5,690 bases of DNA from Prevotella sp. (lineage in GTDB: Bacteria > Bacteroidota > Bacteroidia > Bacteroidales > Bacteroidaceae), in contig JAJPZD010000035.1 in assembly GCA_021204605.1 (NCBI GenBank), positions 1-5,690 on the forward strand, read 5' to 3'. Shown here one piece after another: positions 1 to 5,476 of this stretch. The first letter of the stretch is position 1; the number at the start of each line of letters is the position of its first letter. A program made the position numbers and the translations under genes. The notes below the pieces were generated by a model. The model was not told the DNA's origin and did not search any database. It saw only the letters and a list, made by a program, of their open reading frames with translations.

Positions 1-40
1 ACTTCTTCAAATCTGGATCTATGTGCCTCTTGAAATACAT
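1..40 (-). CDS. 5' end of a probable AAA_14/DUF4143 ATP-binding protein (partial)
   Basis: The minus strand carries ATG at 40-38 followed by an open frame to the window edge, reading MYFKRHIDPDLKK. Only 13 codons are present, so no Walker motif can be seen. From family knowledge, many Bacteroidales ATP-binding proteins of the AAA_14 plus DUF4143 type begin with an aromatic/basic stretch, then an R-x-I-D motif and a leucine-rich turn shortly before a GARQVGK Walker A. This start fits that pattern. The start is supported by a good -7 box (TATCTTTGC on the minus strand, 69-61) that would give a leader of about 15 nt. The gene is divergent from fabD, and the repeat array fills the space between them. 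That a gene starts here is fairly likely; the family assignment is tentative because so little is visible. Confidence 0.55.
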   Translation of the reverse strand, partial: MYFKRHIDPDLKK

Positions 41-61
41 ATTTTCTATTATTTTTGTTTG

Positions 62-69
62 CAAAGATA
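62..69 (-). promoter_or_regulatory. -7 promoter box of the leftward partial gene
   Basis: The minus strand reads TATCTTTG here, an exact match to the Bacteroidota -7 consensus TAnnTTTG. Transcription would start about 7 bp further on, near position 55, roughly 15 nt before the ATG at 40. No clear TTTG -33 box is found at the usual spacing; that position falls inside the first unit of the tandem repeat array, where only a weak TTTA (plus-strand 86-89) is available. The repeat array may therefore supply or disturb the -33 region. Confidence 0.6.
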
Positions 70-70
70 G

Positions 71-551
71 TCATTTTTGATAAAATAAAGAGGAATAATC
101 GATTATTTTTTGATAAATTAAAGATGAATAATCGGCTGATTTTTGATAAAACAAAGATGAATAATTGAGTAAATGCTAAAATAAAGAGGAATATTCAGCC
201 TGTTTTAGACAAAATAAAGATGAATAATCACACATTTTTTGATAAATTAAAGAGGAATAATCAGATGTTCTTTGATAAAACAAAGACGAATAATTGTATT
301 AATGCTAAAATAAAGAGGAATATTTAGCTGTTTTTTGACAAAATAAAGAGGAATATTTAGCTGTTTTTTGACAAAATAAAGAGGAATAATCAGGTGAAAT
401 CTGATAAAATCGAGAGGTATATTACACCATTTTTTGATATTTTCGAGAGGAACAATCGCCCATTTTTTGATATTTTCGAGAGGAATAATCGGGCGTTTTT
501 TGATATAATAAAGAGGAATAATGTAAAATGGGGAGAATGAGAGAAATAATC
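71..551. repeat. 33-bp tandem repeat array, 14-15 degenerate units
   Basis: On the plus strand a motif close to TTTTGATAAA followed by ATAAAGAGGAATAATC recurs, separated by about 5 variable bases. The GAT (or GCT/GAC) of successive units begins at 79, 112, 145, 175, 208, 241, 274, 304, 337, 370, 403, 436, 469 and 502. The period is thus 33 bp except for two 30-bp steps (145 to 175, 274 to 304). A fifteenth, badly degraded unit ends near 551. Sub-types are visible: ACAAAG units at 145 and 274, GCTAAAATAAAG units at 175 and 304, and TTTTCGAGAGG units at 436 and 469. Blocks 79-207 and 208-336 are about 85% identical by eye, giving a 129-bp higher-order repeat. No gene with homologues is recognised in it. 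A regulatory array or a decayed repeat-protein gene are both possible. This stretch also accounts for the gene-free region before fabD. Confidence 0.95.
307..388. repeat. Perfect 33-bp duplication inside the array (2.5 copies)
   Basis: The 33 bases at 307-339 are repeated without change at 340-372, and the first 16 bases of a third copy follow at 373-388 before it diverges. All other neighbouring units in the array differ from each other at several positions. This pair must therefore be a recent tandem duplication, which indicates that unit number changes in this lineage, by slipped replication or unequal recombination. Confidence 0.95.
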
Positions 552-573
552 AGGCGGCATACTTTAAGTAATA

Positions 574-605
574 TTTGTAAAAGTGAAAAAAATGCGCTAT
601 CTTTG
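574..605 (+). promoter_or_regulatory. fabD promoter (Bacteroidota -33/-7 type)
   Basis: A TTTG box at 574-577 and TATCTTTG at 598-605 are separated by 20 bp, matching the Bacteroidota sigma-ABfr consensus TTTG-N(19-21)-TAnnTTTG. Transcription should start near 612, leaving a leader of about 28 nt to the fabD ATG at 640. The box decides the fabD start: the in-frame upstream ATG at 583 lies between the two promoter boxes and would not be in the transcript. The promoter lies about 25 bp beyond the last recognisable repeat unit. Confidence 0.85.
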
Positions 606-639
606 CACATCTAATAAATTTGTTAAAAATATTATAGAA

Positions 640-1527
640 ATGAAAGCATTTGTATTTCCCGGTCAGGGAGCACAGTTTGTTGGTATGGGCAAGGATCTTT
701 ACGATACCAATCCTTTAGCAAAGGAACTTTTTGAGAAAGCCAATGATATTCTCGGTTACAAGATTACCGACATCATGTTCAATGGGACTGATGAGGAATT
801 GAAACAGACTAAGGTTACACAGCCTGCCGTATTCCTCCATAGTGTTATAACCGCTTTGTGCATGGGTGATGATTTCGCTCCTTCAATGGTAGCCGGGCAC
901 TCTCTCGGCGAGTTCTCCGCTTTGGTGGCTGCCGGCGCATTGAGTTTTGAGGATGGGCTGAAATTAGTTTATGCCCGTGCAATGGCAATGCAGAAGGCTT
1001 GTGAGGCTGCACCTTCCACGATGGCAGCCATTATAGGATTGCCTGACGAGAAGATAGAGAAGATATGCGCTGAGGTCAACAAGGAAGGCAATGTCTGCGT
1101 TCCTGCCAACTACAACTGTCCTGGCCAGCTCGTGATAAGCGGAAATATCGAGGCTATAGATGAAGCTTGCGGTAAGTTGAAAACTGCCGGTGCAAAACGA
1201 GCTTTGCCATTAAAAGTCGGTGGCGCGTTTCATTCACCTTTGATGCAACCTGCAAAGGATGAGCTGCAAGCCGCTATTGAAGCGACTGTGTTCAATGCCC
1301 CAAAATGCCCCATTTACCAGAATGTTGATGGTAAGGCTCATAGCGAGCCTGATGATATCAAGGCAAACCTCATAGCACAACTCACGAGTGCGGTCAAATG
1401 GACATCCTGCGTGCAAGGCATGATTGCCGCTGGTGCTGATGATTTCACGGAATGTGGCCCAGGCAAGGCTCTGCAAGGCATGATTGGCAGAATTGACCGG
1501 AATGTCGCCATTCACGGCATACAATAA
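640..1527 (+). CDS. fabD: Malonyl-CoA:ACP transacylase FabD
   Basis: Cytoplasmic enzyme that transfers malonyl from CoA to acyl carrier protein, supplying the extender unit for type II fatty-acid synthesis. The 295-residue product is of normal family length. It shows the N-terminal PGQGAQ motif (residues 7-12, with oxyanion Gln9), the nucleophile elbow GHSLGE with Ser88, Arg113 in the YARAMAMQ segment (malonate carboxylate binding in the family), PGQLVISG with Gln163, and GAFHSPLM with catalytic His198. All key residues are present, so it should be active. The ATG at 640 is chosen because it begins the conserved MKAFVFPGQG start; the longer in-frame ATG at 583 lies inside the promoter. The leader is A/T-rich with no Shine-Dalgarno sequence, as is common in Bacteroidota. 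The GH13 gene follows after 9 bp with no terminator between, so co-transcription is expected. Confidence 0.96.
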   Translation: MKAFVFPGQGAQFVGMGKDLYDTNPLAKELFEKANDILGYKITDIMFNGTDEELKQTKVTQPAVFLHSVITALCMGDDFAPSMVAGHSLGEFSALVAAGALSFEDGLKLVYARAMAMQKACEAAPSTMAAIIGLPDEKIEKICAEVNKEGNVCVPANYNCPGQLVISGNIEAIDEACGKLKTAGAKRALPLKVGGAFHSPLMQPAKDELQAAIEATVFNAPKCPIYQNVDGKAHSEPDDIKANLIAQLTSAVKWTSCVQGMIAAGADDFTECGPGKALQGMIGRIDRNVAIHGIQ

Positions 1528-1536
1528 CATATCTCC

Positions 1537-3219
1537 ATGAAATCCAATAAAATAATCGTTTACCAGATTTTCACCCGACTATTTGGCAATGCTACCGAAA
1601 CCTGCAAGGAAAACGGTTCGCTTGAAGAAAATGGTTGCGGCAAAATGAGTTTCTTTGACGCTTCGGTGCTACGGAGAATAAAGAAGCTCGGTGTTACGCA
1701 TGTTTGGTACACTGGTATCATACGCCATGCCACATGTACCGACTACTCCTCGCATGGCATTCCCCGTCAGCATCCAGCCGTGGTCAAGGGCAAGGCAGGT
1801 TCTCCATACGCCATTACTGATTACTACGACATCGATCCTGACTTGGCTGATGATGTTGACAACAGAATGGCGGAGTTTGACGCTCTCGTTGAGCGTACTC
1901 ACAAGTCTGGGATGAAGGTAATAATAGATTTCGTTCCCAATCATGTGGCACGCCAGTATAAGTCGGTAGTCAAGCCTGCCGGCATAAACGACTTAGGAGA
2001 GAAAGACAATACTGAAATGGGGTTTTCCCCTCAGAATAATTTCTACTATTGTACAAATGCCACATTTGAGCCGTATCTGAACCTGCTGCATGGTGAAGCA
2101 CTGCCGTATTATGAGTTTCCTGCCAAGGCTACCGGCAATGACCATTTTGACAACCGTCCAGGACAGAATGACTGGTATGAGACAGTGAAACTGAATTATG
2201 GTGTTGATTATTGCGATGCCGGCGGCCGCTCGTATCATTTCACTCCCACCCCTGACACATGGAACAAGATGTTTGACATTCTGCTCTTTTGGGCTGGCAA
2301 GGGTATTGACGCTTTCCGTTGCGATATGGCGGAGATGGTTCCCGTGGAGTTCTGGCGTTGGGCAATCAGTAAGGTGAAGGCTGCATATCCTGAAATATTG
2401 TTTATCGGTGAGGTTTACAATCCCTCACTGTACCGCAGTTTTGTGGATGCCGGTTTCAGTTATCTGTATGACAAGGTAGGTATGTACGATTGTCTGTTCA
2501 GTGTGATACGTGGCGATTGTCCTGCGTCCGCCATTACTTATCAGTGGCAGGCAGTGGATGATATTCGTGGCAAGATGCTATATTTCCTTGAAAACCATGA
2601 TGAGCTGCGTATCGCAAGTGATTTCTTTGCAGGAAAAGCCTCAAAAGGAATTCCTGCCACGATAGTCTCTGCTCTGATGTACAAAAACCCCTTTATGCTG
2701 TATGCCGGTCAGGAATTTGGCGAGCAAGGCATGGACAAGGAGGGATTCAGTGGTCGTGACGGCAGGACTACGATTTTCGACTATTGGACGGTTAGGTCTC
2801 TCTATCACGGGTATGTCAACCGCAGACAAATGACTTGTGAGGAGAAAACCCTTGAGAAAGAATATCTACGCATTTTGAGCGTGGCAAGCAATGAAAAAGC
2901 CATATCAGACGGTGAATTTTTCGATTTGATGTACGTGAACGGCAACAGCGATTGTTTCAACTCTCACCGCCAGTATGCGTTCCTGCGAAAATACCGCAAT
3001 GAGGTGCTTCTCATAGTTGTGAATTTCTCTGATGTGATTGCCTATTGTGGTGTCTTTATTCCAAAGCACGCCTTCGATTATCTGCAGATTCCTGAAAAGA
3101 ATGTCGTTGCGAATGACTTGCTGACAGATGATGAAATGACAATCTCATTGAAGGCTGATACTATGGTGATGATTACTCTCCCGGCAAATGGCGGAAGAGT
3201 ATATAAATTCAAAGTATAA
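1537..3219 (+). CDS. Cytoplasmic GH13 alpha-amylase-family glycoside hydrolase
   Basis: The 560-residue protein is a complete GH13 enzyme acting on alpha-glucosidic bonds in glycogen, starch or maltodextrins. The four conserved barrel regions are present: region I DFVPNH (131-136), region II GIDAFRCDMA with Arg261 and nucleophile Asp263, region III FIGEVY with acid/base Glu292, and region IV FLENHDE with transition-state stabiliser Asp355. The barrel runs from about residue 5 to 430, and a beta-sandwich C-terminal domain occupies about 470-560 (AFLRKYRNEVLLIVVNFSD onset near 481). There is no signal peptide or lipobox, so it acts in the cytoplasm, unlike the surface SusG-type amylases of this phylum. 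No carbohydrate-binding module is seen. It begins 9 bp after fabD and ends before a strong terminator, making it the last gene of that unit. Exact specificity (alpha-amylase, neopullulanase-like or alpha-glucosidase) cannot be read from the sequence. Confidence 0.9.
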   Translation: MKSNKIIVYQIFTRLFGNATETCKENGSLEENGCGKMSFFDASVLRRIKKLGVTHVWYTGIIRHATCTDYSSHGIPRQHPAVVKGKAGSPYAITDYYDIDPDLADDVDNRMAEFDALVERTHKSGMKVIIDFVPNHVARQYKSVVKPAGINDLGEKDNTEMGFSPQNNFYYCTNATFEPYLNLLHGEALPYYEFPAKATGNDHFDNRPGQNDWYETVKLNYGVDYCDAGGRSYHFTPTPDTWNKMFDILLFWAGKGIDAFRCDMAEMVPVEFWRWAISKVKAAYPEILFIGEVYNPSLYRSFVDAGFSYLYDKVGMYDCLFSVIRGDCPASAITYQWQAVDDIRGKMLYFLENHDELRIASDFFAGKASKGIPATIVSALMYKNPFMLYAGQEFGEQGMDKEGFSGRDGRTTIFDYWTVRSLYHGYVNRRQMTCEEKTLEKEYLRILSVASNEKAISDGEFFDLMYVNGNSDCFNSHRQYAFLRKYRNEVLLIVVNFSDVIAYCGVFIPKHAFDYLQIPEKNVVANDLLTDDEMTISLKADTMVMITLPANGGRVYKFKV

Positions 3220-3241
3220 TAAGTCAATTAGTATAATGTGG

Positions 3242-3276
3242 CAGTGCCATGGGAGCTTTCTCTATGGCACTGTTTT
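3242..3276 (+). terminator. Intrinsic terminator after the fabD-GH13 unit
   Basis: CAGTGCCAT at 3242-3250 pairs perfectly with ATGGCACTG at 3264-3272, and an inner GAG/CTC pairing (3253-3255 with 3260-3262) tightens the loop. TTTTAT follows directly from 3273. It begins 22 bp after the GH13 stop codon. The convergent lipoprotein gene ends at 3285, only 12 bp past the hairpin, so the same stem may also stop leftward transcription. On that strand, however, no T-run follows the stem, so it is mainly a rightward terminator. Confidence 0.88.
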
Positions 3277-3284
3277 ATGTATAA

Positions 3285-4094
3285 TTACAGGAATACTGAA
3301 TAGTCTTTGCTTTTCAATAATGTCTCTATGTCAACAGACTTATTTTTCGACATGTATTTCTCGATTAAATCTATATAGGTTGACTTGAAGAAATCATCAT
3401 CCAAAGCTAAGTTGCATACCCACAGTATCTTACTGAAATGCAGGTCACGGTCCTGCTGTGAACTGTTCTCGAAGTCGGTCATCGGGTACAGGCTCAACAG
3501 ATAGAAATTGAGACAGTCGGGGACTATATTCTCCCTTGTCATGGTCTTCAACTGGTAATCTGAATAGTTGTATTTCTTGTACAACTCATAGTTCTCGCCT
3601 AAATACTTGTCAAGTGATATGCCTATTGACTGGTCACCAACCACGATGCTTTGGTCAAGAGCCGTGATCTGGGCATAAATCTGTGGAACGGGAAAATCCG
3701 GTATCTCTTCCTGAAGCCTGTCGAATGCCTTGTTGAGCGATTTGTTTATATCATCCATATTAGCATATTGCGACTCGGCATCGGAGATCAGTGTCTGCAA
3801 AACAGGATCCTGGAAGAATGCTAAAAATTTGGTGTTTATCTGTGGATCGTTCACCTCCCCTATTTTCAATATGTCCTCAATAAGAGTCCTTGTCTGGGTC
3901 GGATAGTCGGTGTTCATCTGTTGCAACGCTGAATAGCCCCCTGTAGTAAGATATTCACTTTCGAGCCTGTCATAACGGCAAACAGCGATGTCATCGTCAT
4001 CGTCGTCATTCTCAAAAGGCTTAATCTTCAGTTCGCATGATCCACAAAGAAAAGCTATTATTATAAAAAATATTATATAATATACTTTCATCAT
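3285..4094 (-). CDS. GldB-like lipoprotein
   Basis: The 269-residue protein begins with a hydrophobic stretch (about residues 4-16) ending in LCGSC, a Bacteroidota-type lipobox, with Cys20 the likely lipidated residue; Met1 or Met2 may be the start. The mature part opens with an unusual run of six aspartates (residues 30-35). Downstream features match the gliding-motility lipoprotein GldB family: an early YDRLESEYL segment, a DINKSLNKAFDRLQEEIPDF segment, IGISLDKYLGENYELYKKYNY, then MTRENIVPD and FYLLSLYP. In Flavobacterium GldB is needed for gliding; homologues also occur in non-gliding relatives with no settled role. No other gld gene is seen here. It has its own promoter and converges on the fabD-GH13 unit. 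The envelope location is well supported and the family assignment is by motif memory. Confidence 0.75.
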   Translation of the reverse strand: MMKVYYIIFFIIIAFLCGSCELKIKPFENDDDDDDIAVCRYDRLESEYLTTGGYSALQQMNTDYPTQTRTLIEDILKIGEVNDPQINTKFLAFFQDPVLQTLISDAESQYANMDDINKSLNKAFDRLQEEIPDFPVPQIYAQITALDQSIVVGDQSIGISLDKYLGENYELYKKYNYSDYQLKTMTRENIVPDCLNFYLLSLYPMTDFENSSQQDRDLHFSKILWVCNLALDDDFFKSTYIDLIEKYMSKNKSVDIETLLKSKDYSVFL

Positions 4095-4110
4095 AGTCCA
4101 AATTTATTTG

Positions 4111-4142
4111 CAAATCTACTAAATAATATTTCATTCTCCAAA
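4111..4142 (-). promoter_or_regulatory. Promoter of the GldB-like gene
   Basis: On the minus strand a TTTG -33 box (4142-4139) is followed after 20 bp by TAGATTTG (4118-4111), an exact TAnnTTTG match. The spacing is the same as at the fabD promoter. Expected initiation is near 4104, leaving only about 10 nt before the ATG at 4094, so the transcript would be almost leaderless. The surrounding 4095-4311 gap is AT-rich and shows nothing else except the weak hairpin at 4293-4313. Confidence 0.8.
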
Positions 4143-4292
4143 TTTTAACTCAAAAAAATTAAAACTTTTGAAAAATTCTGACTGAATTATTAAATTATTG
4201 AAAAATGTTGCTTACAAAATCGGGAATAGTCAAACAAGAGCTATCTTACTCTCATACAAATCTTTCACGTCGGCAAAACCGATTTTTATTTT

Positions 4293-4313
4293 GAAAATGC
4301 AGCAAGCATTTTC
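4293..4313. other. Hairpin at the 3' end of the YczE-type gene
   Basis: GAAAATGC (4293-4300) and GCATTTTC (4306-4313) form an 8-bp perfect stem with a 5-nt loop, overlapping the stop codon of the minus-strand membrane protein gene. On the minus strand the stem is followed by AAAATAAAAATC, without a T-run, so it is not a standard intrinsic terminator. It may still slow decay of the mRNA 3' end or be chance in AT-rich DNA. Confidence 0.4.
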
Positions 4314-4962
4314 ATTTCAACCATCGATTGAACACGTTCCAGGCCGGTGTGAGCAGTCGTTCCAACGGACCGACAAGCAAAGCAGAGATAATCGTTCCCT
4401 CGCGGATGCCAACAATTGCGTGCAATAAAAACAGGGAGAGAACTATTGCTACAACAGCACAAGTGGAATCAAAACACAACTTCACGTTGCCGAAAGCATG
4501 GTTGAAACGCTTGCTGATGACATTAACCAAGTATTCACCGGGATTCATCGTAACATTGGCCTTCACCGCCCAGCCGATACCGACAGCCAATATCACGCAA
4601 CCGGTAACAAGACTCAGCATCATCTCCCAATATGTTGTAGGCTTGAAATTTCTCAACAGATACATACTCACATCCGTAAAAGAACTGAACAGCACGACTA
4701 TCGGCACCTGGCACATTAGGTCAAATCTCTTGGCACGAACTCGCTCCTTACCCATGAGAGCCATCTCGATAAGAATGAAAGACATATTAAGGATGAAAGT
4801 GTAGCCACCGAAAGACAGAGGAGTAATAAGACTCATCACATACGGTACGGAAGAAATAGGAGAAGTCCCCAATGCTGCTTTTGTAATAAAAACAATACCA
4901 AAAGCATTAATGCAAACAGCAAAAAACATCAAAACATATTTCCTCAAAACCAGACTTCTCAT
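4312..4962 (-). CDS. YczE-type multi-pass inner membrane protein
   Basis: The 216-residue protein has about five membrane segments, near residues 8-28, 50-70, 84-103, 112-133 and 165-184. It shows features of the YczE/YitT-like membrane family (DUF6198): KAALGTSPISS just after the first helix (28-38), a NPGEYLVNVIS segment (140-150) and REGTIISALLVGP near the C-terminus (187-199). Members are integral membrane proteins; no transport substrate or reaction is established that I can assign. The ATG at 4962 is chosen because it lies 4 nt after a GGGAGGT ribosome binding site. An in-frame TTG at 4989 would overlap the -7 promoter box and cannot be transcribed from it. The gene has its own promoter, lies 217 bp from the GldB-like gene on the same strand, and is divergent from the mod gene. 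Confidence 0.82.
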   Translation of the reverse strand: MRSLVLRKYVLMFFAVCINAFGIVFITKAALGTSPISSVPYVMSLITPLSFGGYTFILNMSFILIEMALMGKERVRAKRFDLMCQVPIVVLFSSFTDVSMYLLRNFKPTTYWEMMLSLVTGCVILAVGIGWAVKANVTMNPGEYLVNVISKRFNHAFGNVKLCFDSTCAVVAIVLSLFLLHAIVGIREGTIISALLVGPLERLLTPAWNVFNRWLK

Positions 4963-4966
4963 AGGC

Positions 4967-4973
4967 ACCTCCC
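4967..4973 (-). promoter_or_regulatory. Ribosome binding site deciding the YczE-type start
   Basis: The minus strand reads GGGAGGT followed by GCCT and ATG. This is a strong Shine-Dalgarno match at short spacing, which fixes the start at 4962. Such a site stands out, because the other complete genes in this window have only A/T-rich leaders. Confidence 0.7.
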
Positions 4974-4986
4974 TTTTTTCGGGGTG

Positions 4987-4994
4987 CAAAGGTA
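4987..4994 (-). promoter_or_regulatory. -7 promoter box of the YczE-type gene
   Basis: The minus strand reads TACCTTTGC, an exact TAnnTTTG -7 box. Initiation near 4980 gives a leader of about 18 nt that contains the GGGAGGT site. The -33 region at the expected distance reads GGGTTA rather than TTTG, so this is a weaker or differently regulated promoter than those of fabD and the GldB-like gene. Confidence 0.7.
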
Positions 4995-5124
4995 CTGACT
5001 TTTTACTATATAACCCGTAATTTTTACTATTTTAACTTTTAAAATTGCAAAAACGAAGAAAATGTACGTACAACATCAAAATACAATACATACATTAACA
5101 TTTAATAAAAGATATTGCGATGTT

Positions 5125-5132
5125 TAAGTTTG
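5125..5132 (+). promoter_or_regulatory. Possible -7 box upstream of mod
   Basis: TAAGTTTG matches TAnnTTTG exactly, and TTTA lies at 5101-5104, 20 bp upstream, as a partial -33 box. Initiation near 5139 would give a leader of about 340 nt for mod that would include all three inverted repeats. No better plus-strand promoter is seen nearer to the mod ATG (AATTTTTG at 5445-5452 has one mismatch and no -33 box). The assignment is weak. Confidence 0.35.
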
Positions 5133-5295
5133 GAAATTAGGGGCATGAATTTGTATGATTTTTAAATCTTTTCGTACTGCAAAAATATAAAGAATTATCC
5201 TAAATCCTTTCATTTTTTTAATTTTTCTTTGTTTTTTCTCATTGCACTATTTTTTTTGGAGAATTATGCTGAAATTTGGCATAGGTAATACCATT

Positions 5296-5312
5296 ATAAT
5301 TACATTAATTAT
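5296..5312. repeat. Inverted repeat ATAATTA/TAATTAT upstream of mod
   Basis: Seven-base perfect arms (5296-5302 and 5306-5312) are separated by CAT. The arms are pure A/T in an AT-rich region, so chance is quite possible; it is listed because two further symmetric sites follow before mod. Confidence 0.35.
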
Positions 5313-5364
5313 CTCCAAAACCATGAAAAAATGACATTTTGCCTAATGAAACATTAATGCAGTT

Positions 5365-5379
5365 ATGATTTGAAATCAT
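5365..5379. repeat. Palindrome ATGATTT-G-AAATCAT upstream of mod
   Basis: Seven-base perfect arms surround a single central G, a geometry more like a dimeric repressor operator than an RNA hairpin. It lies about 100 bp before the mod ATG. No regulator gene is visible in the window. Confidence 0.45.
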
Positions 5380-5406
5380 TTATGACAACACAAAGAACAT
5401 TACCAC

Positions 5407-5429
5407 TGTTGTATTTCCAAAATACAACA
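5407..5429. repeat. 10-bp-arm inverted repeat before mod
   Basis: TGTTGTATTT (5407-5416) and AAATACAACA (5420-5429) are perfect inverted arms around CCA, ending 47 bp before the mod ATG. With a 3-nt loop it could form a cruciform or an RNA hairpin in the mod leader, or serve as an operator. It is not a normal terminator, since AGATTTCGGG follows rather than a T-run. Of the three symmetric sites in this gap it is the least likely to be chance. Confidence 0.6.
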
Positions 5430-5476
5430 AAGATTTCGGGCAAAAATTTTTGAAGCAACAAAAAAGAAAGTAAGTT

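Larger units (their letters stand above)
4995..5476. other. AT-rich gap between divergent yczE-type and mod genes
   Basis: No convincing coding region is seen on either strand; the frames are short and stop-rich. The stretch contains long T and A runs, the longest being eight T at 5250-5257. It also holds a 10-bp palindrome TGTACGTACA (5063-5072), a plus-strand promoter-like box at 5125-5132, a minus-strand TATTTTTG box at 5187-5180 without a good -33, and three short-loop inverted repeats closer to mod, listed separately. It probably carries the control region of the mod gene. Confidence 0.7.

Noticed and set aside
71..551. CRISPR array
   Set aside because: The variable parts are only about 5 bases, the repeats are degenerate with 3-bp length changes and higher-order duplication, and no cas gene is nearby.
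422..610. Minus-strand 62-residue frame overlapping the fabD promoter
   Set aside because: It reads through the fabD promoter and the repeat units, has no start signals, and its C-terminal part is only the repeat translated; it is kept as a repeat observation, not a gene.
583..639. N-terminal extension of FabD from the ATG at 583
   Set aside because: It starts between the -33 and -7 boxes, so it would not be transcribed, and the added 19 residues lie before the conserved FabD start MKAFVFPGQG.
1234..1530. Minus-strand 98-residue open frame within fabD
   Set aside because: It is a shadow of fabD on the opposite strand, without promoter or recognisable protein features.
4268..4290. Short TCGG/CCGA hairpin followed by a T-rich stretch on the plus strand
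   Set aside because: The stem is only 4 bp and no plus-strand gene lies upstream for it to terminate.
4328..4804. Plus-strand 158-residue open frame
   Set aside because: It is antisense to the YczE-type gene, which has family motifs, a promoter and a ribosome binding site; the plus-strand product shows no recognisable features.
4963..4989. TTG start at 4989 for the YczE-type protein
   Set aside because: The TTG is part of the -7 box TACCTTTG, and a good ribosome binding site directly precedes the ATG at 4962.
5250..5257. Eight-T run as a phase-variation tract for mod
   Set aside because: It lies more than 200 bp before the ATG in a generally T-rich stretch, outside any reading frame and not between recognisable promoter boxes.
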